From Bacteroidota bacterium (lineage in GTDB: Bacteria > Bacteroidota > Bacteroidia > Chitinophagales > Chitinophagaceae): DNA of 7,431 nt. Numbering within the stretch: the stretch's first letter is position 1; each line of letters opens with the position of its first letter. Below are positions 1 through 6,096 of the stretch, one piece after another. The stretch spans positions 1 to 7,431 of the forward strand of contig CANHOY010000078.1 in assembly GCA_947462495.1 (NCBI GenBank). Reading direction: 5' to 3'. Both the position numbers and the translations under genes were made by a program. The notes beneath the pieces were generated by a model that saw nothing but the letters and a program-made list of their open reading frames with translations, had not been told where the DNA came from and searched no databases.

Positions 1-236
1 CACTCCAGGTTCCGGAAGTGATGGCTCCTACTGTTGTAATATCTGGTCCCACTAATTTACTAGCGGCTATGCTTCCTGCTAATTGTGCATTGGTAATTCC
101 TGCTGTACTAGATAAATTACTTGTAGTTAATCCAGTTGCTGAAATGGTTCCGCCTGATATTGATATTCCAGATCCCGCAGTTAATGCAGTTTGCTTGTTG
201 TTAAACTTAGTCCAATCTGCATTACTTAATAACCCT
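1..236 (-). repeat. Dispersed in-frame repeat, copy at the window edge
   Basis: This stretch matches 1576-1811 without indels at a constant offset of 1575 bp. It encodes the module running from WTTFN/WTKFN-KQ through SGISI, GTISATGLTT, SSTAGITN and AGSIAASKLVG to ITSGTWS. The match continues to position 1, so the repeat probably extends past the window. It belongs to the same module family as 660-847. Confidence 0.85.
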
Positions 237-3200
237 GCAGTCACACTTGTGGTGGATGCCAATGGTATATTTAAAGTATGTGTAGATGATGCTGAACTAA
301 ATGCAGGTGCTGTGCCTGTTGTTCCAACTGTTAAAGTTTGTGTTCCTGAAGTGATGCCATTAATAGCAGTGATTCCAGTTGCTGCAGGATTTGTCCAAGC
401 TATACTTGTTCCATTAGAAGATAACACTTGACCATTCGCTCCAACACTTGTTAATCCTGTTCCTCCATTTACTACCGCAACAATACCCGAAACATTAGTT
501 GCAGTACCTGATAAAGTTCCTGTAATAATATTTGCAGAAAAATTACCACTAGCATCTCTTGCCACAATCGCACTTGCCGTATTTGCATTGGTGGCTGTAG
601 TTGCTGAATTAGCAACTTTACCTCCAGTACTTATTGTTGCTAATTTTGTATCATCTATACTTCCTGCTAATTGTGCATTGGTAATTCCTGCTGTACTAGA
701 TAAATTACTTGTGGTTAATCCTGTTGCTGATATGGTTCCACCACTTATTGAAATGCCAGAACCTGCAGTTAAAGCCGTTTGCTTTTCATTAAATGTAGTC
801 CAATCTGTACTACTTAAATAGCCATTTGCAGTGGTGGTGGCTGCAGGTATTGAAAATGCACCCGAAGTATTATTATAACTTAATGGAGCAGTAGCACTTA
901 AACCTGATAAACTTATACCGCCTAATCCAGCTAATGTATAGGTTGGAATATTTAGAGTATTACTTGTAAAAGTAGAGGCCCCTGAAGCACCTGTAGTCGT
1001 CAATGTAACTGGTGCTTGATAATCTGTTCCTGCAACTGCAATACTTGGGATACCTGTTGAAGTGGTGTTTTTTAAGATGCCAGTAGATAAACTACTTAAT
1101 GTTGTGCCATTTATTTTGCCAACAGTAGTTGCAAAAGATCCTGTTCCACTACCTGTTACATCTCCTGTTAAAGTAATCGTTTGGTCTCCTGTATTGCTTC
1201 CACTTAAGGTAGTGATGCCTAATTTTGTTTTTATAGTAGTTACTGTTTCATCTCCTGTATTCGTTCCTGATGTATTAGATAATACACCCGATTGTACATC
1301 CGTTACATAATTTTTATTAGTACTTGCGGCAATATCTGCAGTAGTAGCATCTGCACCTGCAGTAACTAATCCTTTTTCATCATAAGTAATTTTAGTTTTT
1401 GTAGCACCCGTTATTGAAGAATTGGCTGCTACAAAGTCTGCTGTATTATTGTTCGCTGCAGTTCCAAATGTTCTGTAAGCCAACACATCAGTGCCAATGA
1501 CTAATCCTAAATTAGTTTTTGCGCCTGCCGCTGTAGTGGCTCCTGTTCCTCCATTAGCAACTGCAATAGTAGTTCCACTCCATGTTCCTGAAGTGATCGT
1601 GCCAACTGTTGTAATATCTGTTCCTACTAATTTACTAGCGGCTATACTTCCTGCTAATTGTGTATTGGTAATTCCAGCTGTACTAGATAAATTACTTGTG
1701 GTTAATCCTGTTGCTGAAATAGTTCCTGCATTTATTGAAATACCAGAACCTGCGGTTAATGCAGTTTGCTTTGCATTAAACGTAGTCCAATCTGCACTAC
1801 TTAAATATCCATTTGCAGTGGTGGTGGCTGCAGGAATAGAAATGGTATTAGTTACTCTTGATAATGGGGAAGTAAAAGTTAATGGAACTTCGAAATCTCC
1901 AGTATTGTTATTCGCTGCTGTACCAAAAGTCCGATAGGCTAATACATCTGAACCAACGGCCAATCCTAAATTAGTTCTTGCTGCAGAAGCCGATGTAGCC
2001 CCTGTTCCACCTTTAGCAATTGTAATAGTATTACCACTCCATGTTCCTGAAGTAATTGTGCCTACGGTTGTAATATCTGTTCCTACTAATTTAGATGCAG
2101 GAATTGATCCATTTAATTTATCTGCCGTTATACTTCCAGCTAATTTAGCATTGGTAATACTTCCGTCTAATACACCCGCCGCCGCTGTTTGTGCATCTAC
2201 ATAGGTTTTTACTGCTTTTTGAGAGGGAAATAAAGTATCACTAGCACTAGTATTTCCTAGGTCTATAGCGGTGCTTTTATTGGCAGTAGGCTCGGCGCCT
2301 AAATTTTTTAATGCCCCCGTTGTAGTACTAGTGCCAGTACCCCCATTAATAATTGATACTACACCTGTTACATTAGCCGAGTTTCCAGTTATATTTCCTG
2401 AAGGCGTTGCATAATCCGTACCCGCCACCAATGTATTTTGTTTGTTATTAAAAGTGGTAAAATCAGATGAACTTAAATAACCATTGGAAGATGTTGATGC
2501 AGCTGTTATTGAAAAAGTACCTGCAGCTGCATTATAATTTAATGGAGCAATTGCACTTATTGAATTTCTTGCTCTGGTATCGGTATAATATTTATTAGTA
2601 GCCCCTTCAGTAATATCATTGGTGGTGACTGTTACAGTTGGTCCAGCCAATCCATTGATACTAGTGACTGAAGTAGGCGTAGCCAATTCCACCCAATTGG
2701 ATAAAACCGAAGGTCCTGCCGCACTTAACACAAAATTTTTATTTGCGTCGGTTCTAATAGCAATGCTTCCAACAATTGCTCCTGACAATGCCAACATTGC
2801 AGCCTCGTTGGCTACCACACTCGCACTAGCAAATGAAATAACTGGAATTTGTGCTGCTGGAACTTTTGAATTAATATCTAAGCTTGCTACACCATTGGCT
2901 ACTCCTCTTTGATCGGCATCTAACTTTAAACCTAATCCAGTGGTAACATCAGTTGTATTTGCTTTTAAATTAATTCTATCACTTAAAGTAGCGGTATCTG
3001 TTTTATTTAACTTTAAAGCCAAACTGCTTGTTACATCTGTAGTATTTGCTTTTAAATTAATTCGATTCGATAAAGTAGTAGTGTCTGCTTTATTCAATTT
3101 TAAAGCTAAGCCAGTTGTTACATCTGTAGCATTTGCTTTTAAATTAATTCGGTCACTTAAAGTAGTAGTGTCTGCTTTATTCAATTTTAAAGCCAAGCCC

Positions 3201-4108
3201 GAAATTACATCCGTTGTGGCTGCTTTTAAATCAATTCTATTACTTAATGAAGTGGTATCAAAAGTTTTTGAAGCCAATTGAGTTGGAGTAACATACTGAG
3301 TAATACTATCTGCAATATTTACTTTTGTATCAACTTTTGCAATCAAACTTGTGGTATCAAATTTTACTCCTTTTAATTGTTGTGGAGTTACATATACTTC
3401 TCCACTGTCTGCAATATTAACTTTTGCATTAAGTCCTTCATTAATAGCAGCTGCGGTTAAAGAAGTAATATTTGATGCAACCATTGCTTTTACCATTTTA
3501 GCATAGGGCGCCAACATCGTTGCAGTATCCGTTGCAGATAATTTTGTAACCACTTGAGAAGCTAATGAATTTACAGTTTGTGCTTTTGCATAAATAGCTA
3601 ACATCTTAGAAGTATCTCCAATACTTAATTTACTATCTAAAGCACCTGAACTTGCAGAATATAGTGCATAAGGAACCGTTCCAAAAGTAGTCGTCCCTAA
3701 ATCAATCAATTCTTTGGTATAATCCCAATTAGTCACTGGCGCTATAGGCTGTATAGCTATTTTTAAATTTAAATAGTAAGGTCCTTTTGCCCATTCAATG
3801 GAAGCTAAATTGGCTGCTGTACCTCCTTTTCGAGTTCCTTGACCTATACTTATACTAAAAACACCTGTTGGATCTGTTTGTGATTGATGCTCTTCAATCA
3901 ATACTTTAGTACCATTTTCTGTACTTTGAATAATAGTTGATTGAATATAAATTTTTCTATCCTTAGCAGGATTAGAAAAGTTGTCTCTAGCCACAGCCTG
4001 AAAAAAGATACCAGTGCCTTGTGTTTGTGCAAACAATTTATTGGAAAATACATTGCTAATTAATAGCAAAATTCCAATAAGGGTTTTAGTTAATAAGGGG
4101 TTGTTCAT
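1..4108 (-). CDS. Giant secreted tail-fibre-like beta-strand repeat protein (3' end outside window)
   Basis: I followed the minus-strand frame from ATG 4108-4106 triplet by triplet to position 2 and met no stop, giving 1369 codons and an open end. Residues 1-27 are a signal peptide ending LFA before Q28. Residues about 30-150 form the N-terminal domain of many large Bacteroidota surface proteins (FFQAVARD near its start, VPYALYS at its end). Residues about 150-283 look helical, with YVTPxQL motifs. Residues 284-399 are four 29-residue repeats. After that comes a Thr/Ser/Gly/Ala-rich region with phage tail-fibre motifs: GSIAIRTD, an EG-NKYYTDTRAR motif, YLSSADWTTFN, ITSGTWSG and four GGTG motifs. 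I noticed no cysteine codon. It is the last visible gene of a tight four-gene run, 15 bp after its neighbour. A surface fibre or adhesin is inferred. A T9SS sorting domain or a tail-fibre chaperone domain might lie in the missing C-terminus. Confidence 0.93.
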   Translation of the reverse strand, partial: MNNPLLTKTLIGILLLISNVFSNKLFAQTQGTGIFFQAVARDNFSNPAKDRKIYIQSTIIQSTENGTKVLIEEHQSQTDPTGVFSISIGQGTRKGGTAANLASIEWAKGPYYLNLKIAIQPIAPVTNWDYTKELIDLGTTTFGTVPYALYSASSGALDSKLSIGDTSKMLAIYAKAQTVNSLASQVVTKLSATDTATMLAPYAKMVKAMVASNITSLTAAAINEGLNAKVNIADSGEVYVTPQQLKGVKFDTTSLIAKVDTKVNIADSITQYVTPTQLASKTFDTTSLSNRIDLKAATTDVISGLALKLNKADTTTLSDRINLKANATDVTTGLALKLNKADTTTLSNRINLKANTTDVTSSLALKLNKTDTATLSDRINLKANTTDVTTGLGLKLDADQRGVANGVASLDINSKVPAAQIPVISFASASVVANEAAMLALSGAIVGSIAIRTDANKNFVLSAAGPSVLSNWVELATPTSVTSINGLAGPTVTVTTNDITEGATNKYYTDTRARNSISAIAPLNYNAAAGTFSITAASTSSNGYLSSSDFTTFNNKQNTLVAGTDYATPSGNITGNSANVTGVVSIINGGTGTSTTTGALKNLGAEPTANKSTAIDLGNTSASDTLFPSQKAVKTYVDAQTAAAGVLDGSITNAKLAGSITADKLNGSIPASKLVGTDITTVGTITSGTWSGNTITIAKGGTGATSASAARTNLGLAVGSDVLAYRTFGTAANNNTGDFEVPLTFTSPLSRVTNTISIPAATTTANGYLSSADWTTFNAKQTALTAGSGISINAGTISATGLTTSNLSSTAGITNTQLAGSIAASKLVGTDITTVGTITSGTWSGTTIAVANGGTGATTAAGAKTNLGLVIGTDVLAYRTFGTAANNNTADFVAANSSITGATKTKITYDEKGLVTAGADATTADIAASTNKNYVTDVQSGVLSNTSGTNTGDETVTTIKTKLGITTLSGSNTGDQTITLTGDVTGSGTGSFATTVGKINGTTLSSLSTGILKNTTSTGIPSIAVAGTDYQAPVTLTTTGASGASTFTSNTLNIPTYTLAGLGGISLSGLSATAPLSYNNTSGAFSIPAATTTANGYLSSTDWTTFNEKQTALTAGSGISISGGTISATGLTTSNLSSTAGITNAQLAGSIDDTKLATISTGGKVANSATTATNANTASAIVARDASGNFSANIITGTLSGTATNVSGIVAVVNGGTGLTSVGANGQVLSSNGTSIAWTNPAATGITAINGITSGTQTLTVGTTGTAPAFSSASSTHTLNIPLASTTSVTAGLLSNADWTKFNNKQTALTAGSGISISGGTISATGLTTSNLSSTAGITNAQLAGSIAASKLVGPDITTVGAITSGTWS
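660..847 (-). repeat. Dispersed in-frame repeat, second copy
   Basis: This 188-bp stretch aligns with 1647-1834 without gaps. I counted about 15 differences by hand, or roughly 92% identity. It also aligns with 72-236. It encodes WTTFNEKQ, SGISISG, GTISATGLTT, SSTAGITN and QLAGS. The offset of 987 bp is a multiple of three, so the reading frame is kept. After QLAGS the protein diverges into a different module (DDTKLATIS). Confidence 0.88.
1451..1635 (-). repeat. GTWSG/GGTG module, downstream copy
   Basis: This stretch aligns gap-free with 1910-2094 at an offset of 459 bp (153 codons). It encodes TDITTVGTITSGTWSG, a TTIAVA segment, NGGTGATT, then a TNLGL segment and VLAYRTFGTAANNN. The GGTGATTAAGA-type core is a common phage tail-fibre motif. 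Confidence 0.85.
1576..1834 (-). repeat. Dispersed in-frame repeat, central copy
   Basis: This is the most complete copy of the module. Its left part matches 1-236 (offset 1575) and its right part matches 660-847 (offset 987). It overlaps the GTWSG/GGTG module at 1451-1635, so modules are joined in more than one order along the gene. All offsets are multiples of three. Confidence 0.85.
1910..2094 (-). repeat. GTWSG/GGTG module, upstream copy
   Basis: This is the partner of 1451-1635. It encodes TDITTVGTITSGTWSG, KGGTGATS and VLAYRTFGTAANNN. On its N-terminal side the protein reads AGSITADKLNGSIPASKLVG, a related but shortened form of the AGSIAASKLVG segment. Confidence 0.85.
2912..3259 (-). 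repeat. Four tandem 87-bp (29-residue) repeats
   Basis: Four gap-free copies occupy 3259-3173, 3172-3086, 3085-2999 and 2998-2912 (residues 284-399). Each starts with DT and carries TLSxRINLKAN, then TDVT, then GLALKLNKA. The two central copies are closest to each other and the outer two have drifted most. Hydrophobic residues fall at heptad-like spacing (L, I, L, V, L, L), so a coiled-coil stalk is likely. Similar helical repeats occur in trimeric fibres and phage tail fibres. Confidence 0.92.
3260..3457 (-). repeat. Two degenerate 99-bp (33-residue) repeats
   Basis: Two copies are offset by 99 bp. Both carry KVNIADS, then a YVTPxQL motif, then a K-F ending directly before DTTSL. The second copy runs straight into the 29-residue repeats, which open with the same DTT(S/T)L sequence, so the two repeat types share a phase marker. 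The first copy is recognisable only in its C-terminal two thirds. Confidence 0.75.
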
Positions 4109-4123
4109 AAGATTTCTATTAGT

Positions 4124-4618
4124 CTAATTCGCTTTAATAAATTTAATGGCATCTACATATTGAGTAGATTCTATTTTTAATATATAAATACCGGATGTGA
4201 GGGAACCTAAGTCCATGGTAATACCTTGAAATAAATTATAGCCAGATTCTTTTTTGGAACTGATAAATTGACCCTCTGCAGTATATACATTTAAGGTAAA
4301 TTCTTCAATCAAAGGAGGCGCATTGATAAATTTTACTCTTGTATTGCTATTGACTGGATTGGGGAATAATTTAATACCTAAACTATTAAAATTCATTGCT
4401 ACCTCGCAACTAAAAGCAAACTCACCATTACCTCGAATTCCGTTTAACACAGCCACACCCGATTGCACATCAATACAGTTTGAAGAACTTTTAAAGTTTA
4501 AAGCACTAACTGTACCAGATGCGGAACCCATCCTACCAATGCTACTCATAACAATTTGAGCTTGAGCAGTGGTACAAAGCAATAACACAATAATTAATAA
4601 AATATAAGGTTTTCTCAT
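4124..4618 (-). CDS. Small secreted protein with T9SS type A C-terminal sorting domain
   Basis: The product has 164 residues. Residues 1-20 are a signal peptide (hydrophobic run, then AQA before Q21). Residues about 80-164 match the T9SS type A sorting domain: IKLFPNPV opens it at 82-89, LNVYTAEG lies in the middle, LTSGIYILKI follows, and it ends in KFIKAN. Proteins with this tail cross the outer membrane through the PorV/PorU-dependent T9SS, which usually cleaves the tail and anchors the protein. The remaining cargo is only about 60 residues (21-79), with MSSIGRMGS near its start and two cysteines (C48, C71) that could form a disulfide. The start is one base after the stop of the preceding lipoprotein gene, so translation is probably coupled. 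Its exact role is unknown; a small accessory or cap for the fibre encoded next is a guess. Confidence 0.9.
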   Translation of the reverse strand: MRKPYILLIIVLLLCTTAQAQIVMSSIGRMGSASGTVSALNFKSSSNCIDVQSGVAVLNGIRGNGEFAFSCEVAMNFNSLGIKLFPNPVNSNTRVKFINAPPLIEEFTLNVYTAEGQFISSKKESGYNLFQGITMDLGSLTSGIYILKIESTQYVDAIKFIKAN

Positions 4619-4619
4619 T

Positions 4620-5039
4620 TTAATGACTAGTGCTGTAGAAAAATTTAATAGTGCTTCCAGAACTTACATAGTATAAAATCATATTATTTGCTCCTAAAGT
4701 TTCAATGTCATAGATATACTCCAAGGAATTAGCGCCAGCTGTTTTGGCTAGCACTTGAATTTGTAGTTTTCCATTCACTTTCACAACAGTATAGGTTCCA
4801 TTAATGCCATCGGAATCTACGGTAGTGAAATTTTTTAAGAATTTTACAAAATAAGTTGATTGTCCGATATAAGTTTTTGTGGATGTCCCTTTTGAAGAAA
4901 TGGTTTGGTTATAGTCTAAATACCAAATTTTATCTGATATCATTTGATAGGCTAAACTAATTTCAGCACCTGTAGTATCTTTATTACAAGAGGTTAAAAG
5001 AAATATAGAAGTACAAATAAGAATTATATATTTTTTCAT
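4620..5039 (-). CDS. Small lipoprotein, possibly lipocalin-like
   Basis: The product has 139 residues. It begins MKKYIILI and has a lipobox LLTSC with the acylated cysteine at C18. The residues after it (NKD) include a Lys-Asp pair, which loosely resembles the Bacteroidota export signal that sends lipoproteins to the cell surface, so surface display is possible. The mature part carries an IWYLDY segment near its start, then alternating hydrophobic strands (TYFVKFLKNF, GTYTVVKVNGKLQIQVL, NNMILYYV, IKFFYS). That pattern suggests a small beta-barrel or sandwich and recalls the lipocalin-like lipoproteins common in this phylum. The family assignment is tentative. It lies 11 bp after the outer-membrane barrel gene and 1 bp before the T9SS protein gene. 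Confidence 0.85.
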   Translation of the reverse strand: MKKYIILICTSIFLLTSCNKDTTGAEISLAYQMISDKIWYLDYNQTISSKGTSTKTYIGQSTYFVKFLKNFTTVDSDGINGTYTVVKVNGKLQIQVLAKTAGANSLEYIYDIETLGANNMILYYVSSGSTIKFFYSTSH

Positions 5040-5050
5040 TGTATTAGATT

Positions 5051-5848
5051 TTAGAATAAATCACTTGCTTTCATTAATAAACCTATTTCAAGTGAATTAA
5101 GATGGGTAGCAACTGGTGATTTTGTAAATGAAGTCACCCCTTGTTTATAGTGTATAAATAAGGTGTAAAAAGATTTATTTTCATATTCAATACCTATATC
5201 CGCTCTTAATAAGAATCGACGGTAATTATTATTTACTAAATTGTCTGCACTTTGACCAGAAAGGCGAGTATCTAAAGCAGGGCCAGCTACTATATAAAAG
5301 AGGGTCCTATCATTTGGTTGATAGGGAAGTAGTTTTCTATAATGTGCCGCTATGCTAAAATTTAAAAATTGATCATCGGCCTTGAACCTAGAAAAATTAC
5401 CTATAAAAGGTTGTAAACTTGTTGAACTAGCATAGTCTGTGCCAGTTGCAATCTTATCTAAACTAAAGGCAAAAGAATAGAGGTGTTTTTCTTTAAATTT
5501 TCCATCCACTCTAAAGCCAGCATAATAACCAGGCTTAAAAGCAGATTTACTATTCGCTAAATCATAATTAAAACTAGAGTTATACCCTCCTGCATTAATA
5601 AATTGCTTAGAAAAACTCATCCCAGATAATAAATAAACATTATTGTCTTTAAAATCAATAAACAATTTACCTAGTTCTTTTTTTATACCAGATTTAATCG
5701 CTTGAACCTTATCCCTAAATGGATTAAATAAATAAATGCTATCCAAGGATTTTGTACTTTGTTTTTTTAAACTTGTTTTCTGCTGTGCTTGTAGCTGAAC
5801 AGCACCAATAATGCAGCAAAAAACTAACAAGTGTTTTAATTTATTCAT
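5051..5848 (-). CDS. Outer-membrane beta-barrel protein of unknown function
   Basis: The product has 265 residues from the ATG at 5848-5846. The frame could also open two codons earlier at a TTG (5854), but the ATG gives a normal signal peptide: MNKLKHLL, a hydrophobic core, then QLQA before Q22. Residues about 25-65 are a Lys-rich soluble segment. From about residue 70 the sequence alternates polar and hydrophobic residues in strand-like blocks with short turns (VYLLSGMSFS, AGFRVDG, YSFAFSLDKI, LNFSIAAHYR, LFYIVAGPA, FLLRADIGIEY, LFIHYKQGV). It ends LEIGLLMKASDLF; a terminal phenylalanine is a usual signal for insertion by the BAM machinery. The length suits an 8-12-strand barrel. It resembles generic Bacteroidota barrel proteins, but I cannot place it in a named family. 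It is the first gene of the run that ends with the giant fibre, so it may help export or anchor that protein. Confidence 0.87.
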   Translation of the reverse strand: MNKLKHLLVFCCIIGAVQLQAQQKTSLKKQSTKSLDSIYLFNPFRDKVQAIKSGIKKELGKLFIDFKDNNVYLLSGMSFSKQFINAGGYNSSFNYDLANSKSAFKPGYYAGFRVDGKFKEKHLYSFAFSLDKIATGTDYASSTSLQPFIGNFSRFKADDQFLNFSIAAHYRKLLPYQPNDRTLFYIVAGPALDTRLSGQSADNLVNNNYRRFLLRADIGIEYENKSFYTLFIHYKQGVTSFTKSPVATHLNSLEIGLLMKASDLF

Positions 5849-5867
5849 ATTCAACTAAATTCGATTA

Positions 5868-5895
5868 GATATATATTTTGGAAAATTTTGCAAAA
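5868..5895 (-). promoter_or_regulatory. Weak candidate promoter of the operon, overlapping the terminator tail
   Basis: Only 43 bp separate the terminator T-run from the barrel start codon. In it, TTTTG (5895-5891, the end of the T-run) could serve as a Bacteroidota -33 element, with AT-rich TATATATC (5875-5868) in the place of the -7 TAnnTTTG element. The -7 match is poor and the spacing of 15 bp is short. The alternative is a promoter upstream of the hairpin, with the hairpin acting as an attenuator. Confidence 0.2.
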
Positions 5896-5922
5896 AAAAA
5901 TCCCGCTCTTTTTTGGAGCGGG
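5892..5922 (-). terminator. Rho-independent terminator, minus strand
   Basis: Read on the minus strand, CCCGCTC (5922-5916) pairs perfectly with GAGCGGG (5908-5902) around a 7-base loop CAAAAAA. One A follows, then nine T (5900-5892). On the plus strand no T-run follows the hairpin, so it works in one direction only. It lies about 175 bp after the stop of the AraC-type gene and ends transcripts from that gene or from the repeat-bearing spacer. Confidence 0.9.
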
Positions 5923-5948
5923 GCGCAAATTAGTCTTAGAACATCAGT

Positions 5949-6064
5949 AGACTTAAATCTATAACTAGAACATTGTCTGGGTTTCTTAAATGTCTACAAA
6001 GTCGTATTATTAGGCTTAAAACTAAAAATTAAACATTGTCTTGTTTTCGTAAACTAAAACAAAG
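5949..6064. repeat. Duplicated 53-bp element in the intergenic spacer
   Basis: Copies at 5949-6001 and 6012-6064 align without gaps, with about 39 of 53 bases identical by hand. They share a perfect 10-mer AACATTGTCT (5969-5978 and 6032-6041) and matching ends (AG-CTTAAA and ACAAAG). The copies lie exactly 63 bp apart, about six turns of DNA. The right copy contains a 7-bp hairpin (6041-6047 with 6056-6062). The left copy is bracketed by GTAGAC (5947-5952) and GTCTAC (5992-5997). I see no gene in 5849-6096. The element could be a direct-repeat operator, part of a small RNA ending at the terminator, or decayed sequence. Confidence 0.65.
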
Positions 6065-6096
6065 CCATCCATTTTTGGAGAAATCAACAGCTTATA

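Larger units (their letters stand above)
1..5848 (-). other. Probable four-gene operon: barrel, lipoprotein, T9SS protein, giant fibre
   Basis: Four minus-strand genes follow each other with gaps of 11, 1 and 15 bp and no terminator-like hairpin between them. All four products carry export signals, and three are clearly envelope or surface types. The gaps leave no room for separate promoters outside coding sequence. Co-transcription is inferred from spacing only. The operon may continue past position 1. Confidence 0.75.

Noticed and set aside
2912..3259. Regular 87-bp repeats as a CRISPR-like array
   Set aside because: The repeats are contiguous with no spacers, diverge gradually, and encode an in-frame protein repeat.
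18..3281. Several plus-strand open frames of 77-148 codons (18-431, 588-821, 1062-1310, 1491-1937, 2619-2912, 2940-3281)
   Set aside because: They lie opposite the continuous minus-strand repeat gene. Their Val/Pro/Ala-rich sequences are what its Thr/Ser/Gly/Ala codons give in reverse, and their repeats simply mirror the real gene.
1..4108. Prophage or phage tail gene cluster
   Set aside because: Despite the fibre-like modules, the protein has a signal peptide and a Bacteroidota surface-protein N-terminus. Its neighbours are envelope and T9SS genes, and no capsid, terminase, baseplate or integrase gene is present.
4323..4559. Plus-strand open frame of 78 codons
   Set aside because: It lies opposite the T9SS sorting-domain gene, has no recognisable domain, and is antisense to a well-supported frame.
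5849..5854. TTG start two codons upstream of the barrel ATG
   Set aside because: The ATG at 5848 gives a standard Lys-containing signal peptide start. Nothing favours the rarer TTG, although the difference is only two residues.
5930..6064. tRNA or integron attC site in the spacer
   Set aside because: No cloverleaf can be folded, and the paired core sites of an attC are not recognisable. The inverted GTAGAC/GTCTAC pair is short and widely spaced.
6022..6072. 16-codon minus-strand frame starting MDGFVLVYENK in the spacer
   Set aside because: It is too short, has no domain or clear ribosome-binding site, and the matching frame in the other 53-bp copy is broken by stops. A leader peptide cannot be excluded but has no support.
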